A stretch of DNA of 64,000 nt from Epilithonimonas vandammei. GTDB taxonomy: Bacteria > Bacteroidota > Bacteroidia > Flavobacteriales > Weeksellaceae. Position 1 is the first letter of the stretch, and each line of letters opens with the position of its first letter. Made by a program: the position numbers and the translations under genes. The stretch lies in assembly GCF_003860525.1 (NCBI RefSeq), contig NZ_CP034161.1, positions 2,356,001 to 2,420,000 of the forward strand. The letters run 5' to 3'. Below are positions 55,598 to 63,811 of the stretch, piece after piece. The notes beneath the pieces are model-generated. The model was not told the origin of the DNA. It was given only the letters and a program-made list of their open reading frames with translations, and made no database searches.

Positions 55598-58058
55598 AAA
55601 AAAATATAATTTGAGTAACTTCGAAAATACCGACGGATTTAAAATCATCCAAAACTGGATGATGGAAAAGTCGATTTCGCCTTTTAAATTTCAGGTACAG
55701 ACTTGGCAGAAATTTGGGAGCGGTTACAGCGGAATGGTGGTTGCTCCAACCGGTTTTGGGAAAACATTTTCTGTTTTTTTAGCTTTAATTTCAGATTTTC
55801 TAAACAATCCTGATAATTACAAAAGCGGACTGAAAATGATTTGGATTACGCCACTTCGTTCGCTTTCCAAAGATATCGCCAAAGCAATGCAGGAAGCGAT
55901 TGACGAGATTGGACTCGATTGGGCAGTTGGCGTGAGGAATGGAGACACAGATCCTAAAGTTAGGCAACAACAGGTCAAAAATATGCCTGAAATTCTGGTT
56001 GCAACTCCTGAAAGTTTACAGTTATTACTAGGACAGAAAAATCATCAGCGTTTTTTCAAAAATCTGCAGACGATTGTGGTGGATGAATGGCACGAATTGT
56101 TAGGTTCAAAACGTGGTGTTTTGGTAGAATTGGGAATTTCTCAGCTCAGAAAATATGTTCCGAAACTTAAAATTTGGGGAATCACGGCAACAATTGGCAA
56201 TCTCGATGAAGCGATGGAGGTTTTAATTCCATATCCAATTAAAAAGACAAAAGTTACCGCCAAAGAACATAAAAAAATTGAAATTCTACCCGTTTTTCCT
56301 GATGAAGTTGAGATTTTACCTTGGGCAGGACATCTCGGACAGAAATTGGCAGATAAAGTGGTTCCGATTATTTTACAATCAAAATCGACGATTGTTTTTA
56401 CCAATACGAGAAGCCAGAGTGAAATGTGGTATCAGCTTTTGCTGAATGTTTATCCTGATTTTGCGGGACAAATCGCTATTCATCACAGTTCGATTGATGC
56501 GGAATTGAGAATCTGGATAGAGGAAAATCTCAGTTCAGGAAAACTGAAAGCAGTAGTTTCAACATCTTCTTTAGATTTGGGAATTGACTTTAAACCTGTT
56601 GATACGGTGATTCAAATCGGTTCTGCGAAAGGTGTTGCGAGATTTCTTCAGCGCGCAGGACGAAGCGGTCATTCCCCTTTTGAAACTTCGAAAATCTATT
56701 GTGTTCCGACACATTCTTTAGAGTTGATAGAAGTTGCCGCCTTGAAAGAAGCCATCAAACAAAATGTCATTGAACCTCGTGAGCCGCAGGTTTTGTGCTT
56801 CGATGTTTTGGTTCAGTTTCTGATGACTTTGGCGATTGGCGACGGATTTTATCCCGAAGAAACCTACGAAAGAATCAAGCAAGTCTATACTTTTCAGGAA
56901 ATTACCGATGACGAATGGAAATCAATCATCGAATTTCTAACGATTGGAGGAAGTGCATTGAAAAGTTACGAAGAATATCATAAAGTTGTCGTGATGGAAG
57001 ACGGTTTGCACAAAGTGACTTCGCGAAGAATTGCGATGCTCCACCGAATGAATATGGGTGCGATTGTGAGCGATGCGATGCTGAAAGTGAAATTTATTTC
57101 CGGCGGATATATCGGAATGGTCGAGGAATATTTTATCTCAAGATTAAAAAAAGAAGAGAAATTTATTTTGGCAGGACGAGTTCTGGAAGTGGCGATGATT
57201 AAAGATATGACGGTTTTCGTTCGGGCTTCAAAAGGAAAAGCGCAGGCTCCGAGTTATTTGGGCGGAAGATTGCCGTTGAGTTCTAATCTTGGTCAGTTTT
57301 TGCGTGAAAAACTGTCGAATGCTTTAAATCCGAAAGCTTTTGAGAAAGAACTGAAATTTTTGCATCCGCTTTTGATGAATCAGGAAGAGCGGTCACATAT
57401 CCCGAAAGATGATGAGTTTTTGGTGGAGATGATAAAAAACCGTGAAGGGTATCATTTATTTATGTATCCGTTTGAAGGACGTTTGGTTCACGAAGTGATG
57501 GCTGCTTTGATTGCTTACCGCATTTCAAAACTGGCTCCGATTTCTTTTTCAATGGCTATGAATGATTATGGTTTTGAATTATTCAGTGACAAAGAAATTC
57601 CTCTGAATGAAGAAAATTTAGGCAAAATTTTAACACGAGAAAATCTGATGAACGATGTCATTTCCAGTATTAATGCAGCAGAAATGGCGAGAAGGAAATT
57701 CCGTGATATTGCTGTGATTTCCGGAATGGTAGTACAGAATTTTCCGGGACAACAACGTTCCAATAAATCGCTTCAAAGTTCGGCAGGTTTGATTTTTAAA
57801 GTTTTGGAAGACCACGACCCGAATCATTTTTTGGTGAGACAGGCTTATACGGAGGTTTTCAATATGCAGTTGCAGGAACAAAGATTGGTAGAAGCTTTCA
57901 AAAGAATTGAAAAATCGAAAATTATTTTGAAATTTGCTAATTCTTTTACTGCATTAAGTTTCCCTATAAAAGTCGACAGTTTGAGGCAGACTTTGACGAG
58001 TGAAGATTTGGATGCGAGAATTCAGAAATTGATTCAGCAGTCGAAGAAAGTTAAATAA
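55584..58058 (+). CDS. ligase-associated DEXH-box helicase (Lhr-type)
   Basis: 824 residues if started at the GTG at 55584, which lies in the repeat arm; TTG at 55611 (LSNFENTDGFKII) fits the family start as well, and the next ATG (55659) would cut conserved sequence. Walker A APTGFGKTF near 54, DEWH box (VVDEWHELLG) near 167, STSSLDLGIDF near 330, QRAGRSGHSP near 355. C-terminal winged-helix and Lhr-core domains follow. A 3'-5' ATP-driven helicase acting with the MBL nuclease and ligase. Confidence 0.92.
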   Translation: MTFVVKKYNLSNFENTDGFKIIQNWMMEKSISPFKFQVQTWQKFGSGYSGMVVAPTGFGKTFSVFLALISDFLNNPDNYKSGLKMIWITPLRSLSKDIAKAMQEAIDEIGLDWAVGVRNGDTDPKVRQQQVKNMPEILVATPESLQLLLGQKNHQRFFKNLQTIVVDEWHELLGSKRGVLVELGISQLRKYVPKLKIWGITATIGNLDEAMEVLIPYPIKKTKVTAKEHKKIEILPVFPDEVEILPWAGHLGQKLADKVVPIILQSKSTIVFTNTRSQSEMWYQLLLNVYPDFAGQIAIHHSSIDAELRIWIEENLSSGKLKAVVSTSSLDLGIDFKPVDTVIQIGSAKGVARFLQRAGRSGHSPFETSKIYCVPTHSLELIEVAALKEAIKQNVIEPREPQVLCFDVLVQFLMTLAIGDGFYPEETYERIKQVYTFQEITDDEWKSIIEFLTIGGSALKSYEEYHKVVVMEDGLHKVTSRRIAMLHRMNMGAIVSDAMLKVKFISGGYIGMVEEYFISRLKKEEKFILAGRVLEVAMIKDMTVFVRASKGKAQAPSYLGGRLPLSSNLGQFLREKLSNALNPKAFEKELKFLHPLLMNQEERSHIPKDDEFLVEMIKNREGYHLFMYPFEGRLVHEVMAALIAYRISKLAPISFSMAMNDYGFELFSDKEIPLNEENLGKILTRENLMNDVISSINAAEMARRKFRDIAVISGMVVQNFPGQQRSNKSLQSSAGLIFKVLEDHDPNHFLVRQAYTEVFNMQLQEQRLVEAFKRIEKSKIILKFANSFTALSFPIKVDSLRQTLTSEDLDARIQKLIQQSKKVK

Positions 58059-58066
58059 TATTTTTT

Positions 58067-58153
58067 TTATTTGGGCAGCTTAATCCGCCCTCCGTTCCCG
58101 CTTTTTTGTTCCGCTTCGCTCCACAAAAAGAGCTCCACTCAGGTCGGGCTGCG
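58067..58153. repeat. inverted copy of the AGCTGCCCAAATAA / AGCCCGACCTGAGTGG repeat
   Basis: Ends TTATTTGGGCAGCT and CCACTCAGGTCGGGCTGCG are the reverse complement of the ends of the 53763-53878 copy. An internal CTTTTTTGT/ACAAAAAG hairpin is present. Non-coding. Confidence 0.7.
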
Positions 58154-58216
58154 AAGTTCGTCGCAAAAACAAATTTGGTTAACAGAAACAAAACCTGACC
58201 AACATCAGAATTAAAA

Positions 58217-58861
58217 ATGAAAATAGCAACAAAAAATATAAATATCCAGAACGAAGTTTTTACTTTAACCAATCAACGAGCATTGTTTTGGAAAAAAGAA
58301 AAAGCTTTGATTCTCTCCGATTTGCACATCGGAAAAACGACTCATTTCCGCAAAAATGGAATTGCCCTCTCCGACCAGGTTTTTGATAATGATCTGCAAC
58401 GATTATCTGTTCTCATCGAATATTTTAAACCAGAAAAATTCATCGTTGTAGGAGATTTGCTTCATGCAGGAGATAATTCTGGTGTCGATAAATTTTGTGA
58501 ATGGAAAAACCAATTCCCCAATCTTGAATTTCATTTAATAGAAGGTAACCACGATAGAATTTCTAAAAAATTAGAAGCCAAACTTTGTCTGAATTTCAGA
58601 GATGAATTTCTCGAAATTAATGATTTTATTTTCGTTCACGATTTTCAGAAAAAGAATGAAAAATTTCAGATTACGGGTCATATTCATCCAGGATTTGTTA
58701 TCAACTCATCTGTGAAAAATATAAAACTGCCGTGTTTTGTGGTTTCAGAACATCAATTATTACTTCCTGCGTTCAGTGAATTCACCGGCCTTGATACAAA
58801 AAACCTCCCTAAAAAAGGGAAATTCTATGTATTTACGGATGCTGAGATTTATGAGATTTAG
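58217..58861 (+). CDS. pdeM: ligase-associated endonuclease PdeM
   Basis: 214-residue calcineurin-like phosphoesterase. All metal motifs are visible: ALILSDLHIGKTTHFRKNG (about 30-48), VVGDLLHAGDNSG near 76-88, EGNHDRI near 108, and TGHIHPGF near 152. The family is the fourth member of the exonuclease-ligase-helicase cassette. Convergent with the SemiSWEET gene, stop codons overlapping by 4 bp. Confidence 0.93.
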   Translation: MKIATKNINIQNEVFTLTNQRALFWKKEKALILSDLHIGKTTHFRKNGIALSDQVFDNDLQRLSVLIEYFKPEKFIVVGDLLHAGDNSGVDKFCEWKNQFPNLEFHLIEGNHDRISKKLEAKLCLNFRDEFLEINDFIFVHDFQKKNEKFQITGHIHPGFVINSSVKNIKLPCFVVSEHQLLLPAFSEFTGLDTKNLPKKGKFYVFTDAEIYEI

Positions 58862-59118
58862 CTTTTCTTTTTGAACATCATACAGCAAATCAACAATGTG
58901 ATATTAACCAAAACTGAAAAACTATTGGATAAAATAATTGGCAATTCGTTTTGTAAGATTCCGTACCAAACCCAAAGTGATAATCCTGTAATCAAGACCA
59001 GAAGCATCACGACGGAAATATCTTCGGCATTTTTTTCTTTGATAACTTTGATTAATTGTGGCATCATCGCAACAGATGTAATCCCACCGGCAACTAGACC
59101 AAGTACTTCTATATCCAT
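58858..59118 (-). CDS. SemiSWEET/PQ-loop sugar transporter
   Basis: 86 residues with three TM helices and a PQ-loop (TSVAMMPQLIKVIKEKNAEDIS). SemiSWEETs dimerise to make a bidirectional sugar channel. Its ATG overlaps the stop of the upstream catalase-like gene (TAATG), so the two are translationally coupled. Confidence 0.9.
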   Translation of the reverse strand: MDIEVLGLVAGGITSVAMMPQLIKVIKEKNAEDISVVMLLVLITGLSLWVWYGILQNELPIILSNSFSVLVNITLLICCMMFKKKS

Positions 59119-60107
59119 TAATAATTATTTTTTCTTGTTATAAAAGATGCTTTATATGCTTCATCGCGTAATTTCTGAATCCTTCCCACAGGCTGTAATT
59201 CTTCAATACTTTCAAAAGGGTTGAATGATAAACCTTCCACCCACTTATTATTTTTATCAATTACTTCAGAAATTTTAATTGTTCCTATCGATACAAAGTC
59301 AGAATTTTTCCACATTTTATTCAATTGATTGACGGGTTGTTTTTCCAAATGATAACAATACTGCACCATCAACTCTAATTCGTAATTATTATCTTTTAAA
59401 TAGTTTTCGATAGAATAATCAATACGTTTTTCATCGATCTTCGTAGTAGTATTTTTAGGAACTAATTTTAGTTTTACTAAATCATTTCCCAATCTGTACA
59501 CACCTATGGAGTGATAATCAAAAGACAAGATAAAATGCTTTCGTTTTCTCAGAAATTTCAAAACTTCAGCCAAAAAAGAAGGATGAAATAAATCTGGTAA
59601 AACCAAAAGAAAATTCTTCATTATCCTTATTAGATTCCAGAATTTTTGCAAAATGTTTCCGGCAAAAAACCTGTTAATTGAAATGAAAATTTTAAGAAAT
59701 TGAGAAACATTATTAATCGGAAACAGGGGGAAATTCACCAGAGGAAAATTAGCAATTGTCTGCTTTTCATCAGAAATTTTAACCGAAAATCCATAAGCTG
59801 GAATTGTTCTTTTCTGAGAAACCAATTTCATATGTGCATTGGAAATCCTTATCAAACAATCTAATTTTTGTTTTGGAAAAATATGATATTCTTCTAAGTT
59901 TTCATTTGCAAAAAAAGTTCCTTTTAATGTTGAGTAAGCTGTAACGTGCGCATCTCTGGTTTTGTGACTTACATTATTAATTTTGTCCGATTTTGAAACA
60001 AAATGTTTAATTGCTGTACATGCTTTTTCCAGAAGCTTAAACTCTTTTGAAGTAAGGGAATCTAAGTCCGAGGTATATTTTATTTTGGAAGCCATACCGT
60101 TGTCCAA
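59118..60107 (-). CDS. catalase-related (y4iL-like) heme-fold protein
   Basis: 329 residues. Pieces match the catalase superfamily: His in TRDAHVTAYSTLKGTFF (about 50-66), YGFSVKISDEKQ near 104, SFDYHSIGVYRLGNDLVKLK (about 200-219) and the C-terminal FNPFESIEELQPVGRIQKLR (about 297-316). Such short catalase-like proteins are poorly characterised; peroxidase, lyase or lipid-peroxide activities are possible. The start could also be the ATG four codons in (60095). Confidence 0.75.
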   Translation of the reverse strand: MDNGMASKIKYTSDLDSLTSKEFKLLEKACTAIKHFVSKSDKINNVSHKTRDAHVTAYSTLKGTFFANENLEEYHIFPKQKLDCLIRISNAHMKLVSQKRTIPAYGFSVKISDEKQTIANFPLVNFPLFPINNVSQFLKIFISINRFFAGNILQKFWNLIRIMKNFLLVLPDLFHPSFLAEVLKFLRKRKHFILSFDYHSIGVYRLGNDLVKLKLVPKNTTTKIDEKRIDYSIENYLKDNNYELELMVQYCYHLEKQPVNQLNKMWKNSDFVSIGTIKISEVIDKNNKWVEGLSFNPFESIEELQPVGRIQKLRDEAYKASFITRKNNY

Positions 60108-60121
60108 ACTAAAATGAAGCC

Positions 60122-60146
60122 AAAAAAAAAGCTCCGAAAGGAGCTC
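60122..60146 (-). terminator. terminator of the cold-shock gene
   Basis: AGCTCC (60130-60135) pairs with GGAGCT (60140-60145) around GAAA. The A9 run upstream on the plus strand gives the T-tract on the minus strand. Confidence 0.85.
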
Positions 60147-60169
60147 AAGATATTTTGATTAAAATATGA

Positions 60170-60592
60170 TTACTTGATTAAAGTAATATTGACCGCAGAA
60201 AAACCTTTTGGTGATTTTTCCTTTTCAAAAGAAACTCTGTTTCCTTTTTTCAAAGGCTGATCTGCATTATTTCCGTGAAAAAACACATTCTCTTTATTGT
60301 TATCTTCTGTGATAAAACCAAAGCCTTTATCACTTAAAAAAGTAACAATCCCCTTTTTCAATGTTTCTTCCGCTTCGATAGGCGCTGCACCCAATTGGAT
60401 ATTATTGATATCCACCTCTATCCTTTCTTCAGGTGGTGTAGATGTAAGCCTTCCGTAAGAATCGACATACATAAATTCTACTTCTTTTCCTTTGTCGTTA
60501 TTAGTTTTACGCTCTTCACGACGCTGTGCTTTTTCTTTTTGCTTTTGTAGTTTTTTCTTAAAATTTTCTTTTTTTGAGAAAGAATCTGCCAT
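60170..60592 (-). CDS. cold-shock-domain protein with basic N-terminal extension
   Basis: 140 residues: Lys/Arg/Glu-rich coiled N-terminus (about 1-35) and a C-terminal cold-shock domain (about 75-140) with RNP1-like KGFGFITEDN and RNP2-like NVFFHGN. Binds single-stranded RNA/DNA. The 339-bp AT-rich upstream region probably includes a long 5' leader as is common for csp genes. Confidence 0.9.
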   Translation of the reverse strand: MADSFSKKENFKKKLQKQKEKAQRREERKTNNDKGKEVEFMYVDSYGRLTSTPPEERIEVDINNIQLGAAPIEAEETLKKGIVTFLSDKGFGFITEDNNKENVFFHGNNADQPLKKGNRVSFEKEKSPKGFSAVNITLIK

Positions 60593-60931
60593 AAATTATT
60601 GCTTGTTGTTTTAAATTATTTTAATGATGAATCAAAAGAAACGGAAAACTCCGAGAGATAGTTGTCCGAAATCAAATGTTATAAGATAAAATAGTCTGTC
60701 TGTATTGCTATCAGGAGTTAAAAAATAAAACTTGAATCAGTTTGAGAATACAAATGAGAAAATTGTACCAGCAAGAGCAGAGGACTGTTTATAAATTATA
60801 ATGCAAATATACAAAAAATTATGAAAAATTTAAAATGATTAATAAATCATTTGCATTGGGACTATCTATATATATTAAAAATTATTGAAAATCCATTCCG
60901 TAAAAAACCGTAATTTTTATATTTTAGCATA
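60593..60931. other. divergent intergenic region csp / crcB
   Basis: 339 bp, AT-rich, without an ORF. Should contain the csp leader and crcB promoter. I looked for a fluoride riboswitch ahead of crcB and did not see its conserved core. Confidence 0.55.
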
Positions 60932-61297
60932 ATGAAAAATCTACTTTATATTTTTCTTGGAGGCGGAACGGGAAGCATATTACGCTTTCTGATTTCTACT
61001 TACACGCAAAAACTTTGGAATGTCAATGCCTTTCCCATAGGAACTTTTTTAGTCAATATATCGGGCTGTTTTCTAATTGGATGTTTATCTGCCTACTTCT
61101 TGAAAATTGATAATTCTCTAAAATATTTATTAATAACGGGACTTTGTGGTGGTTATACAACGTTTTCGACTTTTTCAGCTGAGAATTTTTCTTTGTATGA
61201 GAATTCCAATTACAGCATGCTGATTTTTTATAGTCTTTTTAGTCTTTTTATAGGGATATTGATGGTTTTTCTGGGATTTCAGGTTGTTAAAAATTAA
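60932..61297 (+). CDS. crcB: CrcB/Fluc fluoride channel
   Basis: 121-residue four-TM channel of the Fluc family that exports fluoride as an antiparallel dimer. GGGTGSILRFLIS (about 10-22), GTFLVNISGCFLIG near 37-50 and GLCGGYTTFSTFSAE near 70-84 are the family signatures. Single gene, no adjacent paralogue. Confidence 0.94.
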   Translation: MKNLLYIFLGGGTGSILRFLISTYTQKLWNVNAFPIGTFLVNISGCFLIGCLSAYFLKIDNSLKYLLITGLCGGYTTFSTFSAENFSLYENSNYSMLIFYSLFSLFIGILMVFLGFQVVKN

Positions 61298-61344
61298 TTT
61301 TTCCTTTTGATAATTAGACATTTAATGATTTTTTATAAAAATTA

Positions 61345-61376
61345 TTTGCTAGGAACGCAAAAGCTTTCTATATTTG
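61345..61376 (+). promoter_or_regulatory. Bacteroidetes promoter of tRNA-Ser
   Basis: -33 TTTG (61345-61348), 20-bp spacer, -7 TATATTTG (61369-61376); 42 bp before the tRNA. Confidence 0.8.
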
Positions 61377-61418
61377 CACCACTGAAAACGAGAGATCGTA
61401 GCAAGTAAGGAGAGTTGG

Positions 61419-61493
61419 CAGAGTGGTCGATTGCGGCAGTCTTGAAAACTGTTGACTGTAACAGGTCCGGGGGTTCGAATCCCTCACTCTCCG
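61419..61493 (+). tRNA. tRNA-Ser (anticodon UGA)
   Basis: Acceptor GGAGAGT pairs with ACTCTCC (61486-61492) plus discriminator G. Anticodon loop CTTGAAA gives TGA, T-loop GGTTCGAATCC. A class II variable arm is the expected feature for tRNA-Ser. CCA is not encoded. A terminator and mobile remnants follow. Confidence 0.95.
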
Positions 61494-61500
61494 CAAAAAA

Positions 61501-61530
61501 GCCTATAAACACAATGTTTATAGGCTTTTT
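61501..61530 (+). terminator. terminator of tRNA-Ser
   Basis: GCCTATAAACA (61501-61511) pairs perfectly with TGTTTATAGGC (61515-61525), then T-run. Confidence 0.9.
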
Positions 61531-61666
61531 AATTTTCGGGTGCTAATTTAGGTGCTAAATATTAAAATATCATCTTAATTTAATTTTTAGAAGTATTTTT
61601 CAGTTTGATTCAATTCGTGTATCAATAAGACGGTAATCAATTTTATTTTATCGGTTTTAAAAGAAT

Positions 61667-61765
61667 CAGGTAGAAGCTTTAAATGAAATCAAAAGATTAA
61701 ACAAAGATTTGCTTAAATCTAAAGATGAACAAATTAAAACTCTTGAAAATCTAGTAAAAAAATAA
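61667..61765 (+). pseudogene. coiled-coil tail remnant, possibly of an XRE-type regulator
   Basis: 32 codons read QVEALNEIKRLNKDLLKSKD, then EQIKTLENLVKK and stop. The heptad Leu/Ile pattern resembles the C-terminal zipper of phage-type HTH regulators in Bacteroidetes. No HTH or start remains. Confidence 0.45.
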
Positions 61766-61797
61766 GTAAACTCGGGATAATTACTTTTACATAAGAA

Positions 61798-61820
61798 GGC
61801 TCAACCAATTTGGTTGAGCC
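61798..61820 (+). terminator. hairpin terminator after the regulator-tail remnant
   Basis: GGCTCAACCA (61798-61807) pairs with TGGTTGAGCC (61811-61820), followed by CTTATTTT. Confidence 0.65.
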
Positions 61821-61849
61821 CTTATTTTAAAGCTAAATTTCTTTATTAA

Positions 61850-62168
61850 GGATTAGTTTCAAAACTTGGGGACTAGGCAAAAAGTTTTGATAATCTGAAG
61901 AGGAAAAACGATTTATCTCTCACACCTCTGAGTTGCAATCTAAAGTTTTTTATTTTTGCATTGAACGATTCTGCTGAAGCATTTGTACTTCTTTGGTCAA
62001 AGTAATTCAGAATATCGCTGTAATGATTCATAATCGTTTTCATCAGTACTGAAAAAGCTTTGAATCCCGACTCTTCCACTTCTTTAAACCAATGGGCAAG
62101 TTTGAGCATTGCCACAGATTTTTGAATCTTTTGATTGTAAATTTTTCGGAGTCCATCAGCTAAATTAT
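61850..62168 (-). pseudogene. truncated ISAon1-type transposase, copy 1
   Basis: C-terminal fragment (NLADGLRKIYNQ, KSVAMLKLAHWFKEVEESGF, RSTNASAESFNAKIKNFRLQ, ending RLSKLFA at 61873) plus the IS end GGATTAGTTTCAAAACTTGG at 61850. The N-terminal half is missing; the sequence switches directly to the end of copy 2 at 62168/62169, so copy 2 appears inserted in copy 1. Confidence 0.75.
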
Positions 62169-62461
62169 GGATCAGTATCAAAAGTTGGGGACTACGCAAA
62201 AATTTGGGATAATCTGAAAAGGAAAAAAGCTTTGTCTTTGACCCCTCTGAGTTGAAGTCTGAAGTTTTTGATTTTAGCATTGAAAGATTCTGCGGAAGCG
62301 TTGGTACTTCTTATTTCAAAATAATTGAGAATATCGTTATAATGGTTGGTGATGGTGTTTTTAAGTGTTGTAAAAGATTTAAAACCTGATTCTTCAACAT
62401 CTTTAAACCAATGGGCAAGTTTGAGCATTGCAACGGATTTTGTGATGTTTTGATTATAATT
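62169..62461 (-). pseudogene. ISAon1-type transposase, copy 2, C-terminal part
   Basis: Reads YNQNITKSVAMLKLAHWFKD, RSTNASAESFNAKIKNFRLQ and ends RLSQIFA at 62192, with the IS end GGATCAGTATCAAAAGTTGG at 62169. It stops at 62461 where the IS3 element begins; its N-terminal part resumes beyond the IS3 at 63812. Strongly similar to but diverged from copy 1. Confidence 0.75.
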
Positions 62462-62523
62462 GGTAAGTGGTCTACTTTTTTGACAGTTTGTAAATATAGT
62501 TTTTTCATTTGAAATTTGCATGC

Positions 62524-62626
62524 GCCAACCGAAACGGAATCGGGCTCTGCTGAGGAGCAACCTGAGAGGGATAGGTTGGCCGACGAAATATAGTTTTCAA
62601 GGGCACTGCTTTTTGCGGTGCTTTTT
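62524..62626 (+). other. GC-rich hairpin plus plus-strand terminator in the IS3 3' region
   Basis: GCCAACC (62524-62530) pairs with GGTTGGC (62574-62580) enclosing a GCTC/GAGC hairpin (62544-62558). A GCACTGC/GCGGTGC hairpin with T6 (about 62603-62626) follows on the plus strand. Noticeably GC-richer than its surroundings and antisense to the transposase. Confidence 0.45.
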
Positions 62627-62665
62627 TCTGAATTATATTTCAGAAGTTCATGCCTTAAAAAAACC

Positions 62666-63484
62666 TTATGCTGCCTCATATTCCGATGGGGTTTTAAAGT
62701 CCAGTGCTTCGTGCGGACGTTCATAATTGTAGTCTTCTATCCAGCGTTCCGTAAGGTCTTTTACATCCTGAAGGGAGAAAAAAAGGTTGGCGTCCAGCAC
62801 ATCTTCTCTGTAGGTTTTGTTGAAACGCTCGATAATGGCATTCTGCTGTGGCTTTCCTTTTTGGATTTTAACCCATTCAATGTTGTTTTTATCCAGCCAA
62901 TCCTGGAAAAGGCCCGAGGTAAACTCCGGGCCGTTGTCCGTGCGTATTCCCTTGGGCTTGCCGTGCTTCTCAATCATGCGCTCCAAAAAATGGATGACCG
63001 CTCTGGACGGCATGGATGTACGCGCATCAATCCCCAGACATTTTCTGTTGTACTGATCAACAATATTCAGCGTTCGAAATCGGGATCCCCTCGCCAGTGC
63101 GTCACTCATAAAGTCCATTGCCCATTCCTCATTACGCTCCAAAGGTACAGCGATGGGATTGGCAGGATTGTCAAACCGTTTCCTTTTCATTCTTTTGTAA
63201 AGCGAAAAACCATACTTCTGATAGACCCTTCGGATTTGCGAAGAACCGTACCCCGGGTACTTTTTACGAACCTTCACGATGACTTTCTTGCGTCCCAGCC
63301 TGCTGGTTCCCAATATCGAGGTGATGGCTTCTCGAAGTTTTTCATCTTTTTCGGGCATCCGTTTTTTATAATATTTTGAGGTTCTTGAGCGTCCCATTAC
63401 GCGGCACACCTTAGCATAACTTATCTCCGGTCTTTTCTCCCGAATATAAGCAATACAACGCTCCTTCTGATAAGGTGTTACCAC
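62666..63484 (-). CDS. IS3-family transposase OrfB (DDE integrase)
   Basis: 272-residue rve-type integrase: HTH_21-like N-terminus (PYQKERCIAYIREKRPEISY), first Asp in EWAMDFMSDALA near 97, second Asp in GIRTDNGPEFTSG near 159, and Glu in AIIERFNKTYREDVL near 194, then a C-terminal YNYERPHEALDFKTPSEY. Overlaps orfA by 7 bp; normally made as an OrfAB fusion by -1 frameshifting at AAAAAAG (63490-63484, minus strand). Catalytic residues intact. Confidence 0.93.
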   Translation of the reverse strand: MVTPYQKERCIAYIREKRPEISYAKVCRVMGRSRTSKYYKKRMPEKDEKLREAITSILGTSRLGRKKVIVKVRKKYPGYGSSQIRRVYQKYGFSLYKRMKRKRFDNPANPIAVPLERNEEWAMDFMSDALARGSRFRTLNIVDQYNRKCLGIDARTSMPSRAVIHFLERMIEKHGKPKGIRTDNGPEFTSGLFQDWLDKNNIEWVKIQKGKPQQNAIIERFNKTYREDVLDANLFFSLQDVKDLTERWIEDYNYERPHEALDFKTPSEYEAA

Positions 63485-63744
63485 TTTTTTGAGTTGACCT
63501 CCTTTAAAATATCGATGGAAATCTGCTGGTCCGCCACAATGCGCTTGAGACGGGCATTCTCCGCTTCAAGTTCCTTGACGCGCTGGAGTTCCGAAAGACT
63601 CATTCCTCCATACTTGCTCTTCCAGTTGTAAAATGTTTGTTCGGAGATACCGTATTCCCGGCAGATCTCCGCCACTTTCTTGCCTTCCTGCTGGCTCTGG
63701 AGCATCCTGATAATCTGAGGCTCCGTAAATCTTGATTTTTTCAT
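63478..63744 (-). CDS. IS3-family transposase OrfA (HTH)
   Basis: 88 residues: HTH (FTEPQIIRMLQSQQEGKKVA, EICREYGISEQTFYNWKSKYGG) and a leucine-zipper C-terminal part (LQRVKELEAENARLKRIVAD). DNA-binding partner of OrfB. Its end contains the A6G slippery run (NSKKW before stop) expected for -1 frameshifting. Confidence 0.93.
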   Translation of the reverse strand: MKKSRFTEPQIIRMLQSQQEGKKVAEICREYGISEQTFYNWKSKYGGMSLSELQRVKELEAENARLKRIVADQQISIDILKEVNSKKW

Positions 63745-63811
63745 TGCTTTTTTTCCAAAGTTAAAGTTAATACTCCAATTTTAACCTGTCTGAAAAAAGC
63801 AGCCATGTACC

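Larger units (their letters stand above)
61494..61849. other. tRNA-distal scar region with gene remnants
   Basis: 356 bp without an intact gene: the tRNA terminator, a GGTGCTAA-N5-GGTGCTAA direct repeat (about 61540-61560), a regulator-tail fragment at 61667-61765 and a GGCTCAACCA/TGGTTGAGCC hairpin (61798-61820). Looks like the residue of an integrated element next to tRNA-Ser. Confidence 0.55.
62462..63811 (-). mobile_element. IS3-family insertion sequence (about 1350 bp)
   Basis: Imperfect terminal inverted repeats: GGTAAGTGGTCTACTTTTTT (from 62462) against GGTACATGGCTGCTTTTTTC (minus strand, from 63811). Flanking AATT at 62458-62461 and 63812-63815 fits a 4-bp target duplication. Contains orfA and orfB on the minus strand with a slippery A6G junction. 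If the ends are taken as TG/CA, the element is 1 bp longer on each side and the duplication is less clear. Confidence 0.82.

Noticed and set aside
60593..60931. Fluoride riboswitch in front of crcB
   Set aside because: The upstream region is AT-rich and lacks the conserved GG..GATGG...CCGCC pattern; nothing supports it.
61540..61562. GGTGCTAA direct repeat as an attachment site
   Set aside because: Two short repeats after the tRNA terminator resemble island junctions, but no integrase or matching far att copy is in the window.
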